A stretch of DNA of 41,250 nucleotides from Oscillospiraceae bacterium (GTDB lineage Bacteria; Bacillota; Clostridia; Oscillospirales; Oscillospiraceae). The notes under the pieces are model-generated. The model did not search any database. It was given only the letters and a program-made list of their open reading frames with translations, and was not told the origin of the DNA. Below are positions 1 through 6,905 of the stretch, piece by piece (the stretch's first letter is position 1; each line of letters begins with the position of its first letter). The translations under genes and the position numbers were made by a program. Where the stretch lies: the NCBI GenBank assembly GCA_009785525.1, contig WQWC01000015.1:1-41250 (forward strand). The letters are read 5' to 3'.

Positions 1-24
1 ACCCGAAGTACGGAGCTACCACGC

Positions 25-60
25 AAAAACGCCGCACCTCTTGTCTTTGAGGAACGGCGG
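25..60 (-). terminator. Probable intrinsic terminator of the AlkZ-like gene
   Basis: Imperfect inverted repeat: positions 30-40 pair with 49-59 (two central mismatches, loop 41-48). On the minus strand it is followed by five T at 29-25. It lies about 60 bases after the stop of the minus-strand gene that ends at 121. It suggests that transcription ends here, so the short gene length is probably not an artefact of the window edge. Confidence 0.55.
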
Positions 61-120
61 TTTAGTGTAGGTTAGCTCGCGTTACTGGGTTTATATGGGG
101 TTGTACATCGGAGAGGATGG

Positions 121-690
121 CTAGGCAAACCTTTGGATGAGAATTTTCAACGCATCGTGCCGGGCCATCTTCTGTAAATCTACATCTGGGAACATGTCGG
201 AAAACTTGTGCCAACCCCTATCCCATTCGCCGTCGTACTGGTCTTCGTATATCAAAAATGCTTCTTGCAAACGATGCAGGGCAGGCGTAATTTCTTTAAC
301 AAGCATCCCAGTTTCTTCCTTCATTTGTTGGATGGTCAACGGTTCCTGTTCAATCAATTCTAATAGTGCCGTATGCCGATGTGTCGGCTTGTCTAACGGC
401 TTGGCGAAGGCCGCGGCGAACAGTTCCAAATCCTCCGGCATAATCCAGCCGAGATTGCCTCCCGCAAAACGTCCTTTTAATAGCGCGTGCTTCCTTTGGC
501 GTTCACGGTTATATTCAATGTCATTAAAATCAGCGCGGTAAGTCAAGCTCGGCGGATCACCAAAGCCGTTCCAGTATACATTCTGCCCCGGTTGAGAGTC
601 ACGATAGAGCGCATTGTATTCGGATTGATTCGCCTTGCGGACTAGGCACTGCCGCTCCATGCGGAGGGCGGTGATATTTTGTTGATTCAT
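121..690 (-). CDS. AlkZ/YcaQ-like winged-helix protein, probably C-terminally truncated
   Basis: A 189-residue protein resembling the N-terminal half of the YcaQ/AlkZ winged-helix family (DNA glycosylases that unhook interstrand crosslinks, and relatives). Visible family-like features are LRMERQCL near the N-terminus, GNLGWIMPEDLELFAAAF in the middle, and a winged-helix stretch LTIQQMKEETGML. The chain stops at ILIQRFA, where I would expect the family to continue for roughly another 150-200 residues, so it looks truncated. The start was set at 690 because AGAGAGGA sits six bases upstream; ATGs at 696 and 732 lack such a site. A terminator-like hairpin follows at 25-60. A palindrome at 728-751 upstream resembles one in front of the WYL regulator gene. 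The family assignment is from pattern memory only and repair activity cannot be assumed. Confidence 0.6.
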   Translation of the reverse strand: MNQQNITALRMERQCLVRKANQSEYNALYRDSQPGQNVYWNGFGDPPSLTYRADFNDIEYNRERQRKHALLKGRFAGGNLGWIMPEDLELFAAAFAKPLDKPTHRHTALLELIEQEPLTIQQMKEETGMLVKEITPALHRLQEAFLIYEDQYDGEWDRGWHKFSDMFPDVDLQKMARHDALKILIQRFA

Positions 691-727
691 TTTCATTCCT
701 CTCTTTTGAGATAATTCTACCATGCCC

Positions 728-751
728 AACACGACAATAGTGCGTCATGTT
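728..751. promoter_or_regulatory. Putative WYL-regulator operator, copy 1
   Basis: Interrupted palindrome with half-sites AACACGAC and GTCATGTT (7 of 8 positions symmetric). It matches the sequence at 3159-3182, upstream of the WYL regulator, at 20 of 24 positions. It lies about 40 bases upstream of the start at 690, where it would overlap the promoter. Binding by the WYL protein is inferred. Confidence 0.5.
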
Positions 752-857
752 ATATCGAATTATGAAAAATAAAGTATAAAAAGTGAAGCTGTATATTATC
801 TTGATAACTACAGAGTAGGGCTTTGTGATAGGTTTTTCGAAAATGATTATAACAAAA

Positions 858-2120
858 TCAATAAGAAGCACCATACTTCTTCTTCAATCCCAAAAACTCA
901 AACCTTCCCGTTTCGTATTCTTTTAACACATACTCTGACGAATCTTCATATTGTTTGTAAAAAGTATTGTTGCCGACATAAATTAAAGGATTACGCCATT
1001 CACCATCAAATCTAACTAATGCCCAATTTCCGTTTGTTCTTCTTAACTCAACTTGCTTATCAAAATAAACCCCCTCAAACTTTTCTGCCAACTCCTCCGG
1101 CATTTCTACTTGTTTGTGCTCGGGAAACACATAGTCGGTTTCCCCTGTAAACGCAATATCAATTATAGCTTTTGCAAGTTTATATTGATTGCCCAAAAAC
1201 GAATTAGAAAGGATAATAAGGCACATATCATCTTCAAAGAAATTAGCCATATATGCCATTATTCCAAAATTATCACCGCCATGAGAAAAACATATTTTAT
1301 TATGATGTTCTTCTTTTTGAAGCCCATAGCAATAACCGCCTATATTTTCCTTGAAATATATATCATATGTTTTTTTCGATAATAACAGCCTGTCACGCAA
1401 ACAACAATGCCATTTATACAAATCGCTGCCACAAGATACCATTCCACCTCCACCGATACTGAATCTTTCATTGAAATAGGGTGTTTTTATTGTACCTGAC
1501 AAATCAGGCAAATAAGTAAATGCTTTATTCTTCATAATATTTACACCGTCGTCATAATCCGATTGGTTCATATTTAAGGGAGTAAAAATGTTTTCTATAA
1601 GATATTCGCGCAAGGTTTGTCCACTTAAATATTCAATAATCCAAGCTAAAACATTGTAGTTTGAGTTGTTGTAAATAAATTTGGAGCCGGGGGTAAAGTC
1701 TAAAGGTTTATCAATATAACTATCGAAAAATTCTTGTTTGTTGTAAATTTTTCTGTTATGCAATCCAAAAAAACAACTGTCAAAATTTGTGTAATTATAC
1801 AAACCCGAAGAATGTGATAATAATTGATGTGTCGTTATCCTTGAATCTATCTTTAACTCCTGGGGTAGATAATCACTTGCGGGAGCAAACAAATCAATTA
1901 TGCCTCGTTCGTATAATTGTAATATAGAAAATGCAGTAAATTGTTTTGTCACAGAAGCTAGAGCGAAGCATGTATCATATTTATTAGCTATATTGAATTC
2001 GTGACAAGCCATGCCGAAAGCTTTGTTTAACAAAAACTCATTTCCCTTTATAAGCTGAACAACACCTGAAAATTGCCATCTTTCTAAATATTTATCTACA
2101 AATGCCTCAAGTACATTCAT
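858..2120 (-). CDS. Serine hydrolase of the beta-lactamase/transpeptidase fold (class C type)
   Basis: A 420-residue protein of the beta-lactamase family (Pfam PF00144), which includes D,D-peptidases, esterases and class C beta-lactamases. The SxxK catalytic motif is SVTK at about residues 56-59, the Tyr-x-Asn element is YNN at about 150-152, and the third motif is SHGG near residue 280. No signal peptide is evident, so a cytoplasmic location or a non-classical substrate is likely. AlkZ-like and WYL genes flank it on the same strand. TTGGAGGATATAAC directly precedes the ATG and fixes the start. The gene is clearly AT-richer than its surroundings (runs such as TTTATTATGATG), which hints at acquisition by transfer. 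A third copy of the putative WYL operator lies 64-87 bases upstream. The substrate is unknown. Confidence 0.85.
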   Translation of the reverse strand: MNVLEAFVDKYLERWQFSGVVQLIKGNEFLLNKAFGMACHEFNIANKYDTCFALASVTKQFTAFSILQLYERGIIDLFAPASDYLPQELKIDSRITTHQLLSHSSGLYNYTNFDSCFFGLHNRKIYNKQEFFDSYIDKPLDFTPGSKFIYNNSNYNVLAWIIEYLSGQTLREYLIENIFTPLNMNQSDYDDGVNIMKNKAFTYLPDLSGTIKTPYFNERFSIGGGGMVSCGSDLYKWHCCLRDRLLLSKKTYDIYFKENIGGYCYGLQKEEHHNKICFSHGGDNFGIMAYMANFFEDDMCLIILSNSFLGNQYKLAKAIIDIAFTGETDYVFPEHKQVEMPEELAEKFEGVYFDKQVELRRTNGNWALVRFDGEWRNPLIYVGNNTFYKQYEDSSEYVLKEYETGRFEFLGLKKKYGASY

Positions 2121-2183
2121 GTTATATCCTCCAATTAATATAAATTATCTCGTTACCACCATTTTTCATATGTGTTACTATAC

Positions 2184-2207
2184 TTTATGACAACAGTGTG
2201 CCCTGTT
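2184..2207. promoter_or_regulatory. Putative WYL-regulator operator, copy 3 (weaker)
   Basis: Matches the 3159-3182 palindrome at 17 of 24 positions (shared core GACAACAGT) and contains its own small inverted repeat AACAG/CTGTT. It overlaps the stop codon of the WYL gene and lies 64-87 bases upstream of the serine hydrolase start. It is the weakest of the three copies and could be chance, because it is partly coding. Confidence 0.3.
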
Positions 2208-3108
2208 CTGGATAGCGGGACAAAATATTTTTTGCGATTGATTGAATCTCGTCCGCAATATCAAGCGGCTCTAAAACCTTGACCTTATCGCCAAAGCCAA
2301 GAAGCCAGCCTATCATATAATTTCGGTTTGTAAAGCCGACTTCAAAATACAATCCTTCAGCAGTTTCGCAATAGCAATCCAGCCCATATGTTTCGATAAG
2401 CTGGTACTTTTCCGATTTATCGAACAGCGCGGCAAGTCTGATATCATCTGTAAGATGGCTGTTAAAGTCACGTTTTTCAGGCGGGATATCCCGCGGGACG
2501 TATTGTTCATCGCATGAGGACAGATTCCACAGCCGATTCAGCTTGAACATTCGCCAGTCTTGCCGTTCAATGCAAAAGCCGAACACATACCACGATGTCC
2601 ATTGGAAAACGACGATGTATGGTTCTATGTGGCGATGATTTTCGCCTTTCTCATAAAAATAGTCGAACTCAACAAAGCGACATTCGAGTATAGCTCCTTT
2701 GATGGTTTCGATTTTTTCGGTCAAATGCCCCTTGTAATGAGAGGCAAGATCAATGACAACCGGTTCGAGCAGGGAAACAACCGCATCCGAGTTTGCACCC
2801 AGCTTGTCCAGTGTCCGCTCAATGCGCGACTGTTCTGACACGCTGCCAATACCTTTAAGGGCGGCAATTATACCCGACAGTTCTCCGGCAGTCAAAATAC
2901 TCTTGTCAAGCTTAAACCCCTCAGCGATGGAAATGCCGCCGCCTGTGCCTTGATGGGTCACGATCGGTATTCCTGCCTGGCAGAGCGCGTCAATATCGCG
3001 CCCGATGGTGCGCCGGTTGACTTCAAATTTTTCAGCCAGATATGGTGCGGTTACACGGTCGTTCTGCAAAAGGACGGTGAGTATTCCCATTAAGCGGTCA
3101 AGTTTCAT
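2185..3108 (-). CDS. HTH/WYL-domain transcriptional regulator (YafY type)
   Basis: A 307-residue regulator with an N-terminal HTH_11 winged helix (residues about 1-60; MKLDRLMGILTVLLQ and VNRRTIGRDIDAL are typical of the DeoR/HTH_11 type). A linker follows, then a WYL domain at roughly 130-220 (FQWTSWYVFGFC; the W-Y-V core replaces the classic W-Y-L) and a C-terminal WCX extension (VGFTNRNYMIGWLLGFG). WYL domains are thought to sense nucleic-acid or nucleotide ligands, often linked to DNA damage or defence. CGGAGGAATTTCACA precedes the ATG. The promoter has an extended -10 (TGATATAAT, 3145-3153 on the minus strand), and a perfect palindrome covers the spacer/-35 area, which suggests autoregulation. 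Similar palindromes precede the two downstream genes. Confidence 0.9.
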   Translation of the reverse strand: MKLDRLMGILTVLLQNDRVTAPYLAEKFEVNRRTIGRDIDALCQAGIPIVTHQGTGGGISIAEGFKLDKSILTAGELSGIIAALKGIGSVSEQSRIERTLDKLGANSDAVVSLLEPVVIDLASHYKGHLTEKIETIKGAILECRFVEFDYFYEKGENHRHIEPYIVVFQWTSWYVFGFCIERQDWRMFKLNRLWNLSSCDEQYVPRDIPPEKRDFNSHLTDDIRLAALFDKSEKYQLIETYGLDCYCETAEGLYFEVGFTNRNYMIGWLLGFGDKVKVLEPLDIADEIQSIAKNILSRYPEQGTLLS

Positions 3109-3144
3109 TGTGAAATTCCTCCGATTGTTGGGTATTCGTAAGTT

Positions 3145-3189
3145 ATTATATCACAAAAAACACGACAACAGTCTGTCGTGTTTTTTGTG
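3145..3189 (-). promoter_or_regulatory. Promoter of the WYL gene with embedded 16-bp perfect palindrome (operator copy 2)
   Basis: The palindrome arms are 3152-3167 and 3174-3189, with a six-base centre (3168-3173). The extended -10 TG-A-TATAAT occupies 3145-3153 on the minus strand, so the palindrome occupies the spacer and -35 region, where a repressor would block RNA polymerase. The same structure could also fold as a terminator (inner stem ACACGACA/TGTCGTGT followed by six T) for the upstream gene ending at 3272. The related sequence at 728-751, which has no T-run, favours the operator reading. Confidence 0.6.
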
Positions 3190-3271
3190 CAGAAAAATAT
3201 TTTTTTACGAAAACTATTGGCTTTGATGTCGCGCAATATATAGTTCATCCTCTGCACACTCCCTGTGCAAT

Positions 3272-3523
3272 TTAGGCCTGCATCAAATATCTTCTGACTT
3301 CTTTTTCAATTTTTGCCTTTGATACAAATGCGGGCTTTTTAATTATGCATATTGTAATGCCATCTGAATCAACAACGTAACTTCCTTCAAAGCCAGAACC
3401 TTCAGCCTTTCCTCGTTGAATATCGCCGCTCCACGAAATGTTGTGTTTTTCGGCATCGGATTTTGCTTTTGAAAACACTGTCTCTAAATTTTCTGGTCTA
3501 TCAACCTTAAACGTAAATTCCAT
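3272..3523 (-). CDS. Small conserved-looking protein of unknown function
   Basis: An 83-residue soluble protein with an alpha/beta look: MEFTFKVDRPENL, a helical KAKSDAEKH segment, two beta strands around GFEGSYVVDSDGITICI, and a basic C-terminal helix KAKIEKEVRRYL. AGGAGGATGTGA immediately upstream fixes the start. The overall layout is reminiscent of the small family annotated as polyhydroxyalkanoic acid system proteins (PF09650), but that is only a pattern impression and no PHA genes are nearby. It stands alone between the WYL regulator and the MFS transporter. Confidence 0.6.
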   Translation of the reverse strand: MEFTFKVDRPENLETVFSKAKSDAEKHNISWSGDIQRGKAEGSGFEGSYVVDSDGITICIIKKPAFVSKAKIEKEVRRYLMQA

Positions 3524-3686
3524 TCACATCCTCCTATCATTAATTTAATCATATTGTCTGTCTGGAAATTATTGCATACATATAGAAATAGAGGAGCTGG
3601 CTTATTCTAGTTTATTCCATTAAACTGAAATATTGAGAAGTTATCTTGCCCGTTATTTTAGACTAGGACTTTGTGAGGTTCAATAA

Positions 3687-3717
3687 ACAAGCCAGAGCAA
3701 AAATAGCTCTGGCTTGT
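3687..3717 (-). terminator. Probable terminator of the MFS transporter gene
   Basis: Perfect 12-bp stem (3687-3698 with 3706-3717) and a seven-base loop (AAAAATA on the plus strand), 40 bases after the stop of the MFS gene at 3758. The T-run after the stem on the minus strand is weak (TTTATTG). Confidence 0.6.
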
Positions 3718-3757
3718 GATTAGCTAATGTGAGGCCGACCTCTTTCGGCAGGGTTTT

Positions 3758-4984
3758 TTACTCTCGCACTTCCAATTTTCCATCAACTTTTCTAAACCCT
3801 ACTTTAACGAACCACAACAAAAATCCGCCCATTAAAACGAACATCGCACCCAGAACTCCGAATAAAATCGCCAAGTAATTCGTCTCAAACACTCCGCCGA
3901 ACTTGACAAACGCGGCGACTTGATTACCCACTAACCCGGCAACTGCCCACGCGCTGAGAGTCAGTCCATGCACTGTGGCAAGTTGTTTAATGCCGTAATG
4001 CTGTTGAAGAATTCCGGGCAAGCAGGCAAATCCGCATCCGAAAAAGAAGTTAATCGTCCATATGGCCGCAAGGATGAAAGCGAGAGTGCCCGAGAAAAAT
4101 ACAGCGACAAGACAGGCTAAGATGGACAGCGCAGCCATGCAGTAGTATGGAATATGCTTACTTGACAGCTTGTCTTGCCAAGATGCCATGGCCATACGCC
4201 CGGCAAGATTGAATGCCACCGAGATATTGCAAAATATAATTATTATTGGCAGCGACATAACGCCTAATGACTCATATATCTGCCGTTCGTGGGAGATTAT
4301 AGCCAGCCCTGCAACGACATTGAGGAACAAAACGAGCCACAATGATATAAACTTTTTGGAACGCAATATTTTACCGATCGGATCACTTTCTCTGCTCAGC
4401 TCTTCTTCGGTCATTTTTTCGTCGGGGCGATAAATCAGCAAACATGCGATGAGAATACAAACAGTGAACATTGCCGTTAATATGAAGAATGCGTTATATA
4501 CGGTGAAATTTTCAATAAGCACGCCGATTATCGGGTTAAGTAATATTCCTGTGAGGGTAAAGCCTGTAATCGCAAGCCCAGCGGCAAAGCCCTGATTTTT
4601 ATCCATCCATAACATTAGGGTTTTAATCGGCGTTAGGTAGCCGATTCCGACACCCATGCCCTGTATCACGCCGAAACCGATAATTGCGCCGGGCGCAAAT
4701 CTTAGGTATATAGAAAACGCGGTAATTACCCAGCCGGAAACGAAAAGGCCAAATGTTATCCAACTGGCTAACTTAACATCTTTTTCCACTATTTTTCCGC
4801 CGAAAGCCGCCGCCATTCCGCAGAAAAACATCGCTAATGAAAAACTCCACGCAAAAACACCCTGGCTCCAACCGGTGTGTTCAAGTATTGCGTCGCGGAA
4901 AAGTGTCCAGCAGTAAATGGCACCGATGGCGAAATTCATCAAAAACATAGGGATGATCCCGTTTACGATTTTATTTTTTTGCAT
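3758..4984 (-). CDS. MFS transporter of the oxalate:formate antiporter (OFA) family
   Basis: A 408-residue polytopic membrane protein with about 12 hydrophobic segments. The N-terminus (NGIIPMFLMNFAIGAIYCWT) and the IGFGVIQGMGVGIGYLTPI segment are characteristic of the OFA branch of the major facilitator superfamily, whose members exchange small carboxylates such as oxalate and formate. The substrate here is not determined; a role in formate or other monocarboxylate traffic would fit the formate-using enzymes elsewhere in the window, but that is inference. The start is uncertain: ATG at 4984 or an in-frame GTG at 4996, neither with a clear ribosome binding site. A good site (AAGGAGG, 5050-5056) lies further upstream in front of a short leader frame that overlaps this start, so coupled translation is possible. 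The promoter is at 5178-5206. Confidence 0.85.
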   Translation of the reverse strand: MQKNKIVNGIIPMFLMNFAIGAIYCWTLFRDAILEHTGWSQGVFAWSFSLAMFFCGMAAAFGGKIVEKDVKLASWITFGLFVSGWVITAFSIYLRFAPGAIIGFGVIQGMGVGIGYLTPIKTLMLWMDKNQGFAAGLAITGFTLTGILLNPIIGVLIENFTVYNAFFILTAMFTVCILIACLLIYRPDEKMTEEELSRESDPIGKILRSKKFISLWLVLFLNVVAGLAIISHERQIYESLGVMSLPIIIIFCNISVAFNLAGRMAMASWQDKLSSKHIPYYCMAALSILACLVAVFFSGTLAFILAAIWTINFFFGCGFACLPGILQQHYGIKQLATVHGLTLSAWAVAGLVGNQVAAFVKFGGVFETNYLAILFGVLGAMFVLMGGFLLWFVKVGFRKVDGKLEVRE

Positions 4985-5045
4985 TTCGATACGCACGAGA
5001 GATAATCGCGCACGAGATTTGCATAAATCTGTGCGTTAATCTCAC
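4971..5045 (-). CDS. Possible 24-residue leader peptide overlapping the MFS start
   Basis: After AAGGAGG (5050-5056) the first suitably spaced start is GTG at 5045. The frame encodes 24 residues, beginning VRLTHRFMQIS, and ends with TAA at 4973-4971, 14 bases inside the MFS gene. An ATG at 5049 in another frame (28 codons) is too close to the ribosome binding site. The overlap would allow translational coupling to the MFS gene. Expression is unproven and the spacing (four bases) is short. Confidence 0.25.
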   Translation of the reverse strand: MRLTHRFMQISCAIISRAYRNAKK

Positions 5046-5468
5046 GCATCCTCCTTCATCTTATCATAAATATTATTAAGTGACTAAGTACGAACATAGC
5101 ATAAAATATGAACTATCTTCAGGTTGCGGTATATGTACCAACCGCGTGTACAAAGTAAATCTATTCTGCGCCCTGAAACTATACCATGGAATTATGGCAA
5201 TGTCAACGCTGGGAATGGTAATGAGATTTATGCCGCCGGACGCAATGTGACTAGTATAAATTAATGATGGTCTCAAGGACGAGTTGGCGGTGGCATCGTA
5301 AGCCAAGTAAATTTCGAATAATGTAGAAACAAGGATAGCATTTATCTCCACAGTATGGTAAAATTATAAGAGTTTATGTTCACTTTCGTTCTCTAATCGT
5401 TTGCAATAAGCGCATATAAGCAAGTGCTGTATTGAAGCATCTGAGCTGATGCAGAGGAGATGAACTTT
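4985..5468. other. Divergent intergenic region, MFS leader and acyltransferase upstream region
   Basis: About 480 bases without a convincing gene. On the minus strand it holds the MFS promoter (5178-5206), a leader hairpin (5122-5143: GGTT/AACC and GGTA/TACC arms) and the possible leader peptide. For the plus-strand gene at 5469 I found no convincing promoter. A 91-residue open frame on the minus strand (5076-5351) has no ribosome binding site or recognisable features and is not called. Confidence 0.5.
5178..5206 (-). promoter_or_regulatory. Sigma-A promoter for the MFS transporter
   Basis: On the minus strand TTGACA (5206-5201), a 17-base spacer and TATAGT (5183-5178). This is a near-consensus vegetative promoter. 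It gives a leader of about 185 bases before the MFS start. Confidence 0.7.
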
Positions 5469-6461
5469 ATGAAAGAAATGAACTTTATTATGGATGAACC
5501 GCGTACCGGTCTCGGGAACGCTGCAGTGGCGCGGGATTTAACGATTGACCGTTTCCGGGGCATTCTAATCATCTTGATGGTCATCGGCAACGGATTGGCG
5601 GATGTTTCTGCCTTTCCGGGGATATTCAAACATGCCGAAGATATCGGATTCACGATTGCCGATACCGTAGCGCCGATGTTTATTCTTGCAATCGCCATGA
5701 CTTATCGCTCATCTTTCCTGCGCCGTTATGAGACAGACAAAGCAAGCGCATATAGCCACTTTATAATACGTTACTTTGCACTCATGGGTCTTGGTGCGCT
5801 GTTTAGCGCGGGGGGCGTGGTAGTGGCGCAACAAACGCCGTGGGGTGTGCTGCAGTCCATCGGTATGGCGGGACTTTTGACGTTGCCATTCATTCGCCTC
5901 GGCGCAGGCCGTCGCGCTGCGGCGGCGCTGGCTATTTTGATTATTTATCAGCTGGTGCTTGACAGGTTTTGGCTTGCCGATGTGCTGGGCAGCTCGCACG
6001 GGGGGTTCTATGGGTCCATCTCATGGGGTGCGATGCTGATTCTGGCCACGTCGATGGTGGACTGGCTCAATGCATCCGGACGACGGCAAGTTATCGCTAT
6101 AACTGCGTTGACGGTTGTGACCGCCGCGTCGCTTTGGGTGGTTCCGGTATCCAAGAATCGGGTGACGCTGTCATTCGTACTCTTAACAACGCTGATTTCA
6201 TGCTTCACGTACATAGTCGTCCGTATTGTATCCGGACGGCTGGGGACTAAAGGCGGGCTGATTGCCTACTGGGGTGAGAAACCGTTGCCGCTGTTTGTCA
6301 TTCATCTGCTTCTGACAGCTCTGTCGCAGCTCCCGTTTGCATTGCTTGGCATTTATGAGCGGCCGTTTATCCCAGCCGCGCTGGCGACTTTGGCTGTGCT
6401 GGTTGTTATGACTTCGTATGTACTGTGGGCGCGCCGTTTGAAGCTACGGATGTCGCTGTAG
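5469..6461 (+). CDS. Multi-pass membrane protein, HGSNAT/DUF5009-like acyltransferase
   Basis: About 330 residues with roughly 8-10 membrane segments after a short polar N-terminus. The opening DLTIDRFRGILIILMVIGNG resembles the RxxxLDxxRG-type start of acyltransferase_3 and heparan-alpha-glucosaminide N-acetyltransferase (DUF5009/DUF1624) membrane proteins. These move acyl groups across the membrane to sugars or cell-wall components. The catalytic residue and substrate cannot be fixed here. The start was set at 5469, nine bases after GAGGAG. An ATG at 5460 overlaps the ribosome binding site, and another in-frame ATG at 5478 repeats the same start context. It begins a plus-strand run with the next gene and topB. 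Confidence 0.65.
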   Translation: MKEMNFIMDEPRTGLGNAAVARDLTIDRFRGILIILMVIGNGLADVSAFPGIFKHAEDIGFTIADTVAPMFILAIAMTYRSSFLRRYETDKASAYSHFIIRYFALMGLGALFSAGGVVVAQQTPWGVLQSIGMAGLLTLPFIRLGAGRRAAAALAILIIYQLVLDRFWLADVLGSSHGGFYGSISWGAMLILATSMVDWLNASGRRQVIAITALTVVTAASLWVVPVSKNRVTLSFVLLTTLISCFTYIVVRIVSGRLGTKGGLIAYWGEKPLPLFVIHLLLTALSQLPFALLGIYERPFIPAALATLAVLVVMTSYVLWARRLKLRMSL

Positions 6462-6494
6462 AAAATCTAAACTGTTGAAAAGGAGATGAGCCTT

Positions 6495-6857
6495 ATGATG
6501 AAAGACAGGCATAGGTGGAATGCGGAAATAAGCGGTATTGAATTCACTTTTACCGACAGGGATAGCGAGGGGAAAGTGTTCTGGCAACGCAGAAAAGAAC
6601 TGTTGCTGAAAGCCGGAGCCAAATTGACGCTCGATCCGCAACTTAACAAAGACGGTTCTTTGAATTTTTCCGCGAAGTATGCAAAAACCCTCCGCGCTGA
6701 CCATGTGGATAAGATCGCCGATGGAGTTACTACTGATGATATCACATTTCCGTCTCCAAATGAATTGGGTATCTTTCTGCGTTTTGGCGGCGACAACACA
6801 TGGATCAGCCTAAAAGACAAAGACGGCAAAACCCTGCATGATTGGAGCAAATATTAG
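6495..6857 (+). CDS. Conserved-looking protein of unknown function
   Basis: A 120-residue soluble, charged protein with no signal peptide or membrane segment. It starts MMKDRHRWNAEISGIEFTF and ends HDWSKY. I do not recognise the family. AAAAGGAG lies nine bases upstream of the chosen ATG at 6495; an ATG at 6486 directly follows the ribosome binding site and is less likely. It lies 33 bases after the acyltransferase-like gene and about 48 bases before topB, so it is probably co-transcribed with them. Its composition (many Lys and Asp, several beta-prone stretches) suggests a small folded cytoplasmic protein. Confidence 0.65.
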   Translation: MMKDRHRWNAEISGIEFTFTDRDSEGKVFWQRRKELLLKAGAKLTLDPQLNKDGSLNFSAKYAKTLRADHVDKIADGVTTDDITFPSPNELGIFLRFGGDNTWISLKDKDGKTLHDWSKY

Positions 6858-6905
6858 TCGCCGCTATACGGAAGAGACTGCAGGATGCGAGAAGGAGAGA
6901 TTCAA

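Noticed and set aside
3152-3189. Palindrome as a simple terminator only
   Set aside because: It overlaps a good extended -10 promoter and has a near-copy without T-run at 728-751; operator use is favoured, though dual use is possible.
5076-5351. 91-residue minus-strand open frame upstream of the MFS gene
   Set aside because: No ribosome binding site, no domain look, and it overlaps the MFS promoter and leader.
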